64,000 bases of DNA, taken from contig JAETXT010000004.1 in assembly GCA_019188255.1 (NCBI GenBank), positions 3,038,001 to 3,102,000 of the forward strand. The letters run 5' to 3'. Below the pieces are notes generated by a model that worked only from the letters and a program-made list of their open reading frames with translations, was not told where the DNA came from and ran no database searches. This document shows, in pieces, positions 35,322 through 48,388 of the stretch. The DNA comes from Verticillium longisporum (Eukaryota; Ascomycota; Sordariomycetes; Glomerellales; Plectosphaerellaceae). Numbering within the stretch: the stretch's first letter is position 1; each line of letters begins with the position of its first letter. A program made the position numbers and the translations under genes.

Positions 35322-35379
35322 GCATATTTAAGAGCAAGCTATATATAATATTCTCGGATTTTATAATAAAGTCTATAGT

Positions 35380-35635
35380 AGCTCGCTAGTATCTAGTATA
35401 ATATTATTAAGGAGTCTTATATAACGAGTAAAGGGATTAACTATTAATCTCTTAGGGGTCTCTAGGAAGATAGAATAATCGATGCCCTTCTCTAAATCTT
35501 AATCTATTAACCTTTCTTATAATTATTCCCTTACTATATTCGGTCCTCTCTTCTTAATTCTTACGATTAAATAATAGGCGATCCCCTATTAATCTTATAC
35601 CTCCTTTAAATCCTAATATAATACCCTATCTCTCT
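35380..35635. repeat. probable left (3') LTR of the Gypsy element
   Basis: Matches 51,720-51,966 in the same orientation apart mostly from C/T and G/A differences. The match ends near 35,635, where internal sequence begins, and the left limit is uncertain to some tens of bases. Confidence 0.65.
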
Positions 35636-36096
35636 CTTTACTTCGTCCTAAAATATAATATAATATTTAAATTAAAGGTCCCTATTAAATTCTAAATAAT
35701 TCTCTCTTAAGCTATTTAATATTATTTAATCTAATAATATCTATATATTCTAAGTTTCTATTTAATTCTTAAATATCTATCTTAATAAATACCTTTTATT
35801 AATTAATTAAGGTTTCTAGATTAATTCTTTATTATTTAATAGCTATAGTTTAATACTTCTATATATCTTTCTTTTTATTTTAATTCTATTTTTTATTCTT
35901 TTATTATTCTTATTTAATAATCTAATAATTCTTTTTTATAATTAATTAATAAATAATAGCTTATTAATATAATTTTATTATATTAATATTCTTTTATTCT
36001 CTTTCTTTATTTTAATTCTATTTAATTATTTTTATATTATTCTATTCTTAAATAATAATTTAATAAGCTTCTTTTATAATTAATTAATAATTATTC

Positions 36097-36386
36097 TATT
36101 AAGAGGGCTTCATTACTTATATAAACCCTAATTCATTACTTTAGCTATGCTTGAGAGCTCTGAATTAGTAGGGTAAGTAATATAAGGGTTATAATTATTT
36201 AATAATTCTATCTCTCTAAATCACCGCTACCTATATAAATTAGATATACCTATCTGATTCACCGATTACGTAAGCTATAAATTACGTGCTCCTAAGAGCT
36301 ATAAATCCTAGCCCTAGTAATTACTATATCGGTAAATCCTATAGGGTAATTACCGACCGAGGTAATCCCCTAATATTAGTTTAATA
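36097..36386. repeat. left LTR of the 8.0-kb element
   Basis: 290 bases, starting TATTAAGAGGG and ending TTTAATA. It differs from the right LTR almost only by C/T and G/A exchanges. Confidence 0.88.
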
Positions 36387-39300
36387 CTAGCTATCTTTTC
36401 TTTATAGATAGGATTACCTAAGGGACTAATATCGGGCTCTATTATCTATATTAATAGCTACTCTAATATGCTTATAATCCTCTAGTCTCTAGCGTATTAG
36501 ATCTACTATCCTAATCTATAAAATGAATAAATAAATAAATGAATAAGTAATAATAGGAGAATAATAGATAGAATAAGGAAAAATACGGCTTAATATTTTT
36601 ATTCCCGTAAATACTAAATCCCTAATCCCTAGCGCTATAGATTAGTTAAACTAGCTATTAAATAGCTCTCTAAGGAAACGAATTAAGTTATAGTTAAATA
36701 ATAGGAATAGGCTTTTAAACCCTTTAATAAAGGAAATAAATAATAATTAAATAGTATAATAGCTAATTAAATAGCGCTCTTATAATAGCTAGATATAAGC
36801 TCCTAAAGTCTCTAAATCGCTAATATATTAATAGAGAGTAGAAGAATAATTATTATTACCCCTTTTATTAGCTTTCTTAATAGGAATAATAGAATTAAAC
36901 TATTTTTAATAGGAATAATAGAATTAAACTATTTAAATAGGATTAATAGATCCTATTAAGTTAATTTAGTAAATACTATATTCTATAGATCTATATATCT
37001 AATTAGTAAATTATAGTAATTCTATTCCTTTTACTTTCCTTCTTCCCTATAACGATTCTTTATTTTTAAGATTAATTAGCTTAATCTACTATTTTAAAGC
37101 TCTAACGATTACTAAATCCCTATTTTTATTACTTTCTCTCTCTCTCTTTTTCTCTTATCCCGGCCTCGATAATGCCGCTTAAGTATAAAGCCCCTATACC
37201 TATTACCCCTCCCGCTAAGAGAGTAGCGAAGCGTAAGAACCCGGTCGGCATTAATCGTAGGAGCTATTAATCCGGGATATAGCGTATATACATAGTAATA
37301 TTCGTAAGGTCCCCTATTTAGGGTATTTAAAGTCTTATTTTACTAATAAGTAAACTAAAACTAATACTAATAATATATACTACGATTTAGAGCCTAAGGG
37401 TTCCTATTACTATAAATATACCTCTAAGTACTTTTATAAATTAATATAAACTTCCGCGATCTCTATTTTCTAATATCTATAGCTTTAATAATTATTATCT
37501 ATAGTCCGGTTAGAGCATTTAAGCCTATTATAAAGTTTTTAGCTACCTAGGATAAGAATAATAAGCTAATAAGCTCTCTTCTCTATTATTTCCCTAATTA
37601 TCTAATCGTATAATTAGCTAATAGGGGATATAGGATATAGAGAAGTAGCGTACTATCGTAAAAGGTATATTAATAATCGCTAAAGAGGAGGAGGCGAAAG
37701 GGGGTAACGACCCTAATAAGGACCTTAATAGTCTTTATAATACCGACTATAAAGTAGCTAAGCGGGCTATAGCTCTATAGCTCTTTAACTACCTCTAATA
37801 GGACTCGCTAGAATAATTAAACTTAGATTCTTCGGATTCCGAGGCCTAGTCCGCTTTATAGAATAATTATTTTACTATTTTATTAATTACGGGGTTATCG
37901 TTTTTACTTCTAGGGTACTCGTTTTTAGGCTTTATTATATTTTTATTAATATTAATTACTTTTACCCCCTAATTATTCTTTTCTTAACGTTTAATCTATC
38001 CTTTAATCCTAATTATAACTTCGTTAGAGCTTATTAGCGCTTCTAATGCTTAGTTTAGCGCTCCCTTAATTATTAAATCTATAAGGTTATTACTTCTAGC
38101 GATCTAATGAATTTCATCGACTTTGCATTCTTTATAGCTTTACTATAATACTATAAGATCTATTATTAAGCATTTCTCTATTATTATATTTAATTAAACT
38201 AAGTATTAATAGAGCGAATAGCTATTAATATAGATAATTATCCGTAAGAGCAGTAATTCTAAGTATTTATAGATCTCTAAGAGCGTCTATTTAAGGATAT
38301 AAGCTATATCGAAGCTATTAATTATCCTATAGATCTCGCTAACTAGAACTAAATATATAACCTATTTATACTTAATAGATTACTAATAGAGGATATTATT
38401 ATATATTATAAAGGCGTTCTCTTAATTATAAGAACGTTTATTATTAAGGAGGATAATAAATCCGATCTATAAACTTAGGTCCTTATTATTAATAAAGGAG
38501 CTATTAATAAATATATAAAGTTAAGCCGTTAAGAGATCTAGGTATACGTAATTTAGGCTATAGCCTATATTAGCGATCTACTATTATATATATTTATTAA
38601 GCCATTTAAAGTCGTCCTCTTATAGGTTCTTAGCTTAGGCTATAATAGAGAAATCGAAGGCTATTTCTAATTAATAAATTAAAGTAATATAGGTACTACG
38701 AGCTCTCTAAGCGATATATTTCTATTCTAAGCTCGCTATCCCTAGGGTTATTAGCTCTAAGCGATTACTTTAGCCTTTCTATTAAATTATAAGATCTTTA
38801 GTTCTAATTTTAATAATATAGCTATTAAAGATACTATTAGATCCTATATTAAGGACGGAAGTAGGCTTTACTTAGAAGCTAGCGCTTTCGAGCTCTATTT
38901 ATTCCTTTTATATAAATATAGGCTCTCCGAAATTAAGGGTATCGTTAATTTATATTCCGATTAGTCTAAAGCTCTCTCTAGCTCTAGTTAGAAGTAAATA
39001 TAGATCGTAGCCTATTAGAACGGCGTTTAGGCGCTCTCTATAGTAGCATTAATAGGTTATAAACTAATAGAGACCTAACTCTACGATACTATAGAGCGGC
39101 TTTATAATATAGAAGACGATTCTATTAGAGTATCTATATTATAGCTCCTTAGGAACGTATAGGAGAACGTTATATAATAGATCTATAGCGCTCTAAGTAT
39201 AGGCTTAATTAATATTATAGAGTATTAATTAATAGCTATATTACTATAGCGTTAGGGTAATTACTAGGATTAGTCGTTAGCTATAGTATATAATCGTAAG

Positions 39301-42169
39301 CGATTACGTTAATAGGGTTATCTTCTCCTAGTTACTATATCCCTAAACTATTAATCTTAACTTCTTATATAGGGCTTAAAGGAGGCCTTTTACTTCTCTT
39401 ATAAGCTAATATTTAAAGATCTTAATACTAGGAAACGCGGATCTCCTAATTAATATAATTACTCTAGCTATTAGGAGTAAGTCGATTTCCTCCTAGTCGG
39501 ACTATTTAAATAGCTTCCTAGGGGTCGTTATTCTACCTTTATTATATAATTAAATAGCTAAATTATACCCTTATTATTCCCTTTTAATAATAAATTAATA
39601 CTCGATCTATAAAGTCCTAGTCGTATTACTCTTACGATCCGTAAAAGCCGCTTATAATAGATTTATAATATTTATTAACTTCCTAGGTCTCCTATATCGT
39701 CGTAATAGAATTAGCTCTAAATACTTAAATAGTTCTAGGGTCTCTAGAATTTAAACTATTATTATCTCCCTAGCCTATTAATCTAGCGATCTATTATATA
39801 ATTTAACGTATATTCCTCTAAACTCTATTAGGCCGTTAACTATTTCGACCGTAATCGCTATATTAGAAACCGATATAACCTTATAGGGATTAGTCTATTT
39901 CTCCCGCTCTTAGAATATAAGAACGTTACTTCCTAGCTCTAGCGATCTTAGTAATAATTACTTAGTATTTAGTCTATTATAGGTATTAAGAGCATTATTA
40001 ACTTTCTATTTAGTAACTATTCGCTAAAGCTCCGCTATCGCCTTATTAACTACTTTAGTACGCTACGCCTAGGTTATAGTAAGCGCTAAGTTAGCGGTAA
40101 TCCTAGGTATCGCCCTAAATATAAATAGTATAAGTACTAATCTATTAAGCCTAGTAATATCGTTTATTACCTTTATAGCTCCTTAAAGTAGCGATTCTAG
40201 GCTCATATTACGAGACTCTACCTTTAAGATCTCGTACGCTCTATATATCGGCTTATAGTAGCTCTTAACCTTACCGATTAACTAATAGGCCTCTATAGGG
40301 ATCTAATAGTAGGTTATATCTAGGAGGCGTACCTCTACCCTAAACTCTATAGAAATAAAGTTCATTCTAGTATTAATAGTTATAATATCTAGAGGCCTAA
40401 AGTATATATCTAATTAATACCTCTTAAGAGCTTCCTATATTACGTAAGCTATAAAATTAGGAATAAAAGTTATAAACTAGAATCCTATACTCGTATCGAT
40501 TATATAAAGAACGGGCTTTCTATCTAAGTATATAATATCGATTAAAATCTCGTAATTAAAGTCGATATTTAACCTTAGGGTAAACTTAAAGCGTTATAGA
40601 GACTTCCCTTTAATCTAATAATAGTAATAGAAGCGGTTTATTAGCTCTAGAGCGTCCCGATTTACTTCCTAGTCTACTCTCTAGAATAGGTTTTATAGCT
40701 TCTCTATAAATAGGTAACCGAATTATTTATAAATATATCGGAGCTTTACTTCTATTAGAAACGCTATTCTATTACTCTCTATCCCTATTATATATATAAT
40801 CCCGGAATTAGTATAAATCTTCGTATCTAGGAAGAACTATAAGTAGCCCTATTTACGAAAAATAGGCGTACGCTCCTAGATCTCCTTAATATACTTTACT
40901 AGCTCGTTATATATATTATCTAAATAGATTCTAAGATCGTCTATATCCTTAATATAAAGTAGGAATAGGGTATCTATTAGGATAATATAGAATATAATTC
41001 TCCTAATTAGTATTAGAATAGTAATCTCCTCTATTATAGAAATAGGATTTCCTATTCCGAATCTTATTCTAGCCCCTATTCCCTATTTATTAACTATTAA
41101 GCTTAGTATTAGGGCTATTAGGGCCTTTATTTATAAAGCTCCTATTATAGAAATTAATATTATACTTATATTAAGGATAATACTATATTATATAGAAGTA
41201 CTATTAATCTAATATTAAATAAAGAGCTACTCTATCGGAGCTATTATTTTAGCTTTCGGATTACTCCCCTTAATTCTATATTAGAACGACTTATTTACTA
41301 GGAAGTATATAATATAGGTATTTATTAATTCGCTCTTAGGATTAGATTTAAAGGTATTATTTACTCCTAGCTTATTAGAAGTAGGATTATCTAATTCCGA
41401 GCTCTTAGTAGGTTCTATTACTATTAAAAACTAATAATATCCCTTCCGCTAATCCCTATACGCTTCCTATATACGTTTCTATTACTCTTTTAAACGTTAT
41501 TACTCCTTAGGAGAGTACTTCGTCGATCTATAGTCTAGTTTAGAGTATATCTAGTATTTACGAATTCTAGATAGTTAACGATTATTAGTTCTATATATTA
41601 ACTACTCTCTACGATCTCCCCTTCTACTAGCTTAGCGATATCCGCTCCTATAACGTCTATCGGTATAGAAGTGCCTAGGCGTTCTAGTATTCTCCTCTAC
41701 CTTTAATATACTCTTAAGCTATACGGATAACGTATTAAAAGATCGCTCTAGCCTTATTAGTATAATCTTTAGCTCTAGGACGCCTTAAACCGCTCTTAGA
41801 GTATTTATATAGAGATAAGTCTCTTCCTTAAATATAGGGCTAAGTACTCTCTAGTACCGCTAAAGCCTATCTAGAAGGATCTAGAGAACTTCTATTCGTA
41901 GCTTTCCTATATTATTAGCTTCTATTATTATAGAATAGAACGTTATCGAGCTCTAGTCTATATAATATTATATTCTATTAATCTCCGAATCGAACTATTA
42001 TTTAATTACTAGGTATATTTAATAAAGTCCTATATTCTAGTTTATATATTCTAGGAAGAAAGTTTATATATACCTTAAAAGTATATTTAGGAAGAGCATA
42101 TAGAGCTATATATAGCGGATTTATAGTAATTCGCAAACGTCTATAAAGATATATATTTTATCGTTAAGG

Positions 42170-42629
42170 TATTACGACCTAGTAGCTTCTGAAGAGGGGA
42201 ACGCTATTAGAGGGTTAGGGTTACTATTAGTAGAAGCTTAGGTTATAATTCTAAGACGATATAGTATCGTAAAGCGTTATATACTCGTTATAATGAATAT
42301 AAAGTAAGACTTAGATTAATTACTATTATAAGAAAGAATATATCTATAGGTATAGAATGCCCGTCCTTATATACCTAGTCATCCTATCCTTATTATATTA
42401 ATTAGTAAGCTTATATTAAATAGCTTATTATTAGTTTATAATCCTCTTTATATTAGATCGGGGATTATAATAATCCTAATAGGTTAGTAATCTATATTCT
42501 TAGATTACTATTCCTAGTAATCTAGTTATATAACTACGTACTAGCTATTCTTATCTTATTACTCCCTTTAGCTATATTATCCTTCCTAGCTATCCTTAGG
42601 TCTTTTAATCTAGTCCTCTAATTATTATA
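42170..42629. mobile_element. solo LTR, RIP-degraded copy
   Basis: About 460 bp starting TATTACGACCTAGTAGC, flanked on both sides by TAAGG (42165-42169 and 42630-42634). Its first 210 bases align with the unmutated LTR at 47,360, with nearly all differences being C to T or G to A. Homology in the middle is harder to follow, but both ends correspond. It lies inside the 8.0-kb element and so arrived after it. Confidence 0.85.
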
Positions 42630-43809
42630 TAAGGATATTGTATATCTCCCTAGAGTAATTGCTCTCCTTATTCTAGAGTAATGCGAATTGCTTAATTATA
42701 GCTCCATTAATTAATAAATTCACCGATTTATATAGTAGTAGAATATAGTACTAAGCTAGTAGGTTCTAGGTAATATTTAGGGGTAGGGTCTTATTTCTTC
42801 ATAATTAAAGCGTAATCTCTTATTAGCTAGATTACTTACTCTATTAATTAGATAACCCTAGAACTAGGGGCTATAAGGGATCTATCCTCCCTATTTATAG
42901 TTTTCGGATTTAGGATAACTAAGCATTCCCCGTAGATTATTATTTATCGTCCTATTAGTCTCGCTATTCCTCTATTCTTTAGAATATTAAATCCCGGTTA
43001 ATAATAATCGATTCTATTATATTAAATATCTCTTCCTATAAAAGTATTAGGATTAATCTCTTCGATATCTTAGTATTTACTATTCCTAGAAAAGGGATCC
43101 TATGCTCTATTAGATATACCTTTAGCGCTCGAATAATCGTTATATTATAGGAATTAAAGTCCTCTTCAGTCTAGCCCTAGAAGTCTTCGATAAACGCTTC
43201 TAGGAGGTAAACTCCCTTTATAATCCCGTATATACTTATTACTTTAAGGATCTAGGCGCTCTTAAGATCTACGGATACCGAATCTAGTAATCTAGGGAAC
43301 CGTAATTCTACTCTATTAACGATAAAGTTAATATCGAGACCCTTCCTAACCTTCTACGTTAAGCGTAATATACTAAGTTCTTCTAAAATACTATTAAACT
43401 CCTATTATATCTTTTAGCGCTCTCTAGCTCTATTACGGAGCTATTACTATAATCTAAGGAGCTTATTATCGTTAATTTTATTAAAGCTCTATTATAACTA
43501 ATTAACTATTCTATAGAGCTTCGTTTATCGGGTTTAGTAGCTAGTAATATAGCCTAGGTAATAATCTTAGGCGTAGGAGTCCTAAGGTACTCGAAGTAGA
43601 CGGTGCTCTTATAGATTATATAATAGGGGATTTCCCTATTACTAAGCTCTTATAAGAGTCCTAAAATACTTAAAGTAAACGGTACTCTTACGATTACTTA
43701 TAAAGTATAACCGATAAGCTTACGTATAGCGAATTTACTATCTATAGGATCGATCCTAACTTCTCTAGCTCTAGTTATTCTATATTACGTTAAATGTAAT
43801 ACTAATTAA

Positions 43810-44099
43810 TATTAAGAGGGCTTTATTATTTATATAAACCTTAATTTCTTACTTTAGCTATACCTAAGAGCTCTAAATCGGTAGGGTAGGTAATATAAGG
43901 GTTATAATTATTTAATAATTCTATCTCTCTAAATTACTACTATCTACGTAAATTAGATATACCTATCTAATTTACCGATTACGTAAGCTATAAATTACGT
44001 ACTCCTAAGAGCTATAAATCCTAGCCCCGGTAATTACTATATTAATGAATCCTATATAGTAATTACCGACCTAGGTAATCCCCTAATATTAGTTTAATA
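43810..44099. repeat. right LTR of the 8.0-kb element
   Basis: 290 bases matching the left LTR end to end, followed by the TATTC target duplication. Confidence 0.88.
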
Positions 44100-47039
44100 T
44101 ATTCGCCTTTTAATATAGATTTATTAATCTATTATTCTTTATTCTTTCCTTTTTTATTATTTAGATTTAATAAATAGCTATTATTCTAGAATAGCTTATT
44201 ATAGGTTTCTAATATATCTATAAAAGGATTTTCTAATTATTATTTCCGTTTTTTCTTCTTCTTTAATAATAATAATAATAATAATAATAATATTCCTCCC
44301 CTCTTTAATATTATTTTTATATCTTTTATTATAATCCTTTAATAATTAATTATTATATAGTTATTAATTAAATATAATTCTTAGATCGATTCCGGTTTTC
44401 TAATTCTTTAGTAAGAATAATTTATAAATCTATTAATATCTATTTATTAATTATTTATTAATTAGAAATAGTAATACTATTATTTAAATAATTTCCTATT
44501 TATAAATTATTTTTAATATTTCCTTTATAATTTAATAGCTAATTAGCTATAAAGTAATAGCTCCTCTTCCTCCTAACCCTTACTATGAGCCTAGATAGAT
44601 ATACTTAGCTAGAGACCTATTATATCTCCGCTATTATAATTATATATATAAATAGTTTAATCCTATTATAAGTAAAGAATACCTTTATTATAAAGAGGAT
44701 ATTAATAAATTAATTATTATTTAGTAATTAATTATTAATTAATCGTTTATATAGCTAGTTCTATTAAATATTCCTATTATAGAATAGCTTAGGGAGGTAA
44801 GCTATACTTTACTATAAATTACCCCCCTTTTATTCCCTTATTATCTAATAGCTAATCCCTTATAAGTACTTATTAAGTACTAAGCTATTATATATACCCT
44901 TAAGTTAGCTATTAAGGCTATAGCTAAGAATAGCTATATTAATATCTTTAAAGTAAATAATACTTATTTACTAGATATTTATTATTTAGGTATTAATAGA
45001 TTTCTTTTAATTAATTTCGATATAGCTAAGACTATTAGCTAGAAGGCCCTCTAAAAGAATATAAATAATAAAATACTGAATATTAAGAAATATATTATTA
45101 TTAATTAATAGGAGGCTAGCGAATACTCTACTCGCTACCTCGCTATTACTAATCGTCTCGCTTACGCCGCTAAGTATTCTATTATTACTATTAAAGTCTC
45201 TATTACTACTTTATAATAGATTATTAATTCTCTTACTAAGCTAGTTATTATTTAGTCTAAGATCTAGGAGAATTATACTTTAATTATAAATTGCTTATTA
45301 ATTATCTATTATTTATTTATTAATAATCTATTAGAATTATAATATTCTTATTAATATTATCGATAATAAAGAGGATAGCGAGAATTAGGAAGGTAATAGC
45401 GAAGTAATAGCTTAAGAACTATTAATAGTCTATTAATACTCCTCTATTATTTAGTTTTTTCTTTTACTTTTTTTTTTATTATTCTCCCTTAAGAATAGGG
45501 CTAAGGGCTAGATTACCCCTTAAATATTAATTAAATTACTATTAATCTATTATTACTCTTCTTTATAATTATTTATATATCTTAATAAAGTCGTTTATTA
45601 CGTTTTATTATAATTCCTATAAATTCTTACTTTCTAAGTATCCTTCCTATTTAATAAAGTATTATTAATTATATAGTAATCCCCTATAATTAACTATTCT
45701 CTCGATTATATATACGTCTTTACTTCCTATAGTTAATAGTACTTTATTAATCTATAGCTAAAGTAATAATTAATTTTCTCTACCTTTTTAATTTTCTAAG
45801 TATAATATATAGAATATATTATATACTTTATAGCTAAGGGGTAGCTATAGCCTATATATTAGATTATAATTACCTATACTCTTAATAATTCTAAATAATC
45901 TAAAGTATTTATTTAATAGCTTCTTATTAAATCTCTATTATTTAATCGTTCTTATAGAGAAGAGAACTAGGTCTCCTACTTTATATTCTTTCTAGATTCT
46001 TCCTTAATTATAATAGTAGGCCTAATATCTACTATTAATCTCTAAGAGTCTACGAATTATCTCTCTTTTAATTATCTATTAGGCTATTTATAGTTCTATT
46101 ATCTCTAAATTCCTTTATTATTATATAATATAGCCTAGGTCCCTTAGTCTAGCTAGGTTATAGCCTATTAATACTTCTATTAATAATTACTAGATTATTA
46201 TATAGAATAATATATTATATACGAATTCCGCTATAAGGAGTAGGGAAATCTAGTCTATTTATTTATAATTATAGAATACCCTAAAATAGTATTCTAGATT
46301 CTAATTCTATTATTCTATTTAGCTATCGGTCTATAAATAGAAGGCTATTAAGAGTTATCTCCTTATTCCTATTATTTTATATAAAGTTATTTAAAATTTA
46401 CTAATAAATAATAACCCTCTATCCGAGATTATACCTTTTAGGAGCCTATATCTTTTAAATATATAATCCTATAATATAATTATTAAATTAGCTATTATAA
46501 ATCTATTATTAATTAATATATATATAGTATACTTTATAAAGTAGTCTATAATAATTAATATAGCGTTTTATTTATTAACCTTAGGGAGTCTTATAATAAA
46601 GTCTATAGATATTTCCTTAAAGGGACTATTAAATAATAATAAGCTCCTTAATTAACTATATAGCTTATAATATTAGGGTTTTATTATCTAATATATTAAA
46701 TATATAGAGATATATTCCTTAATATCTTTAATTAAATTATTCTAGAAATATATATTTTTAAACTAGGTAATAATCTTCCTAACTCCTTAGTACCCTACTA
46801 TTAAGCTATTATAGGCTTATTATAGGATTTCGTTTCTAAGGGCCTTATCCTATAGAATAAAGATCTTATTTTTAAAGGTTAATAGGCTATTTTCTTCTAT
46901 TTACTAATCTAATAGCCTCTATTCCTTTTTTATTTTATAGAAGGTATCGTTTCCCTAAGCTTCTAAGATAGCTTCTTTAATAGGTCTATTATTTAATTAT
47001 TAATCTATTATAATAATAGCTCTAATAATATTAAGGAAT

Positions 47040-47345
47040 CGTTTTATTTATAATAATAAATAATATACCTTCGCTTACTTCTATTCTCCCTAACTTAGCT
47101 TATAATTAAGCCTCTTAGAGAGGCTATCCGCTAGGTTCCTATTACTTATTTAATATTTAATAATAAAATCGAACTCTAATAATATTTATAACTATCTTCC
47201 CTATTATCCTAAGATCTTTAGCTTTTCTAGGAAGTATTTATAATTAAAGTAATTAATTAGGACTTTAATTATTAATCTATTATAAATAAAGTATTATCTC
47301 TATATTTTAAAAGACTCTATAATTACTATTATTTCTATTTCTAAT
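47040..47345 (-). pseudogene. Gypsy RNase H remnant
   Basis: On the minus strand the sequence still reads as a degraded RNase H/connection region: NLADSLSKRLNYKL at about 47,100-47,145 corresponds to the family's N-x-ADxLSRRxDY element, and the stretch between it and 47,345 follows the usual EMLAIV...SFKxWRHYL...VLTDHxNL pattern with stops and Tyr/Ile/Asn-rich replacements. The solo LTR at 47,360 splits it from the RT part. Confidence 0.7.
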
Positions 47346-47359
47346 ATATTATATTATAG

Positions 47360-47835
47360 TGTTACGACCTGGCAGCTTCCGAAGAGGGGAACGCTGTCAG
47401 AGGGTTAGGGTTGCTGTTAGCAGAAGCTTAGGTTGTGACTCTGAGACGATGTGGTGTCGTAAGGCGTTGCGCACTCGTTACAATGAATACAAGGTAAGAC
47501 TTAGATTGATCACTGTCGTGAGAAAGAATGTATCTACAAGTACAGAATGCCCGTCCTTATATACCCGTTCATCCTGTCCTTGTTGTTTGGGTGGTGAGCT
47601 CATGTTGGATGGCTCACTTGTTAGTCGTTGGTGATCCATGATGTTAGGATCACGGTATGTTATCTTGTGAGCCAGCCCCTGGCTCACTGTTATGTCCCTA
47701 GTGAGCGAATCGGCTCACTATAATGTCTGGGTGAGCCATCACGTGCTCTGCCTGGTGGGTCCGCTTCTTATCTTATCGTGTCTCCCGATCGCGGGGTCGT
47801 CAACTCGCGGCCACCCTGCTTCCTTGGTTGTTACA
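47360..47835. mobile_element. solo LTR, unmutated copy
   Basis: 476 bp of normal base composition starting TGTTACGACC and ending GGTTGTTACA, flanked on both sides by TATAG (47355-47359 and 47836-47840). No internal retrotransposon sequence is attached, so it is a solo LTR left by LTR-LTR recombination. The open frames inside are not genes. It is set in the RNase H region of the RIP-degraded Gypsy element and must have inserted after that element was mutated. Confidence 0.93.
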
Positions 47836-47840
47836 TATAG

Positions 47841-48388
47841 CTCTATATTTTTAAGCTTTTTTAAAAAGTATATAATTAATTTCTAATAGCTATTCTCTAA
47901 TTAAGATAGGACTATTCTAATTATAAAGTTTAATATATTAGGCTTAATTCTCGTTTTTAATCTATTATCGAAGTATTAGAGGATAGGAGCCCTTAGAAAT
48001 ATAAACTTTATTTTTTAGAAAGCTATTAAGTTAATAATATTTAACTAGAAGTCTATTATTAATTATTTAGTATTCTTATTAATTAAAAGGGCTACGATTT
48101 TCGAGTAATTTTTAATAAAATATTTATAAAAGCTTATAAATTTAAGGAATCCTTAGAAGTCTTTTAAGGATTAAGGGGTTAGCTAGTCCTTTATTATTAT
48201 AATTCATTCTTCTATAATATATATATTTATAAGGGAGATTATAAACCCTAGAAACTCTATTATTATTATATTAAAATCGTATTTTTCTAGATTTATATAG
48301 AGGTTCTATTCTTAAAGTCTTTTAAATATTATTCTAATATTCTATTAATATTCTTCTAATATTATTAAATATATTAAGATATTATTTA
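47841..48388 (-). pseudogene. Gypsy reverse transcriptase remnant (catalytic to connection region)
   Basis: Minus-strand reading gives INNILIY at the right edge, where an intact element would have the (Y/I)DDILIY catalytic motif; both Asp codons have become Asn by G-to-A change. After stops comes EFLGFIIS, the usual end of the RT domain, then GFLKFISFYKYFIKNYSK at 48,090-48,154, matching the SFLGFxNFYRRFIxxFS connection motif. The second Fot1-type element sits exactly beside the catalytic motif. Confidence 0.78.

Larger units (their letters stand above)
36097..44099. mobile_element. complete RIP-degraded LTR retrotransposon, 8.0 kb
   Basis: Two LTRs of 290 bp (36097-36386 and 43810-44099), both starting TATTAAGAGGG and ending TTTAATA, bound the element. 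The five bases TATTC occur immediately outside each end (36092-36096 and 44100-44104), a target duplication typical of LTR elements. The terminal TG...CA expected before RIP has become TA...TA. The interior has no intact frames; gene order and superfamily cannot be read. A 1.2-kb truncated copy lies at 15,891-17,085. It carries a nested solo LTR at 42,170. Confidence 0.88.

Noticed and set aside
47400..47415. GGGTTAGGGTT resembling the telomere repeat (also near 42,217)
   Set aside because: Fewer than two units, and it is part of the solo LTR in both copies, so it is not a telomere or an internal telomeric array.
35330..48388. Long A+T-saturated tract as a possible centromere
   Set aside because: The tract is explained by nested transposons with defined ends and target duplications; nothing specific to a centromere is visible.
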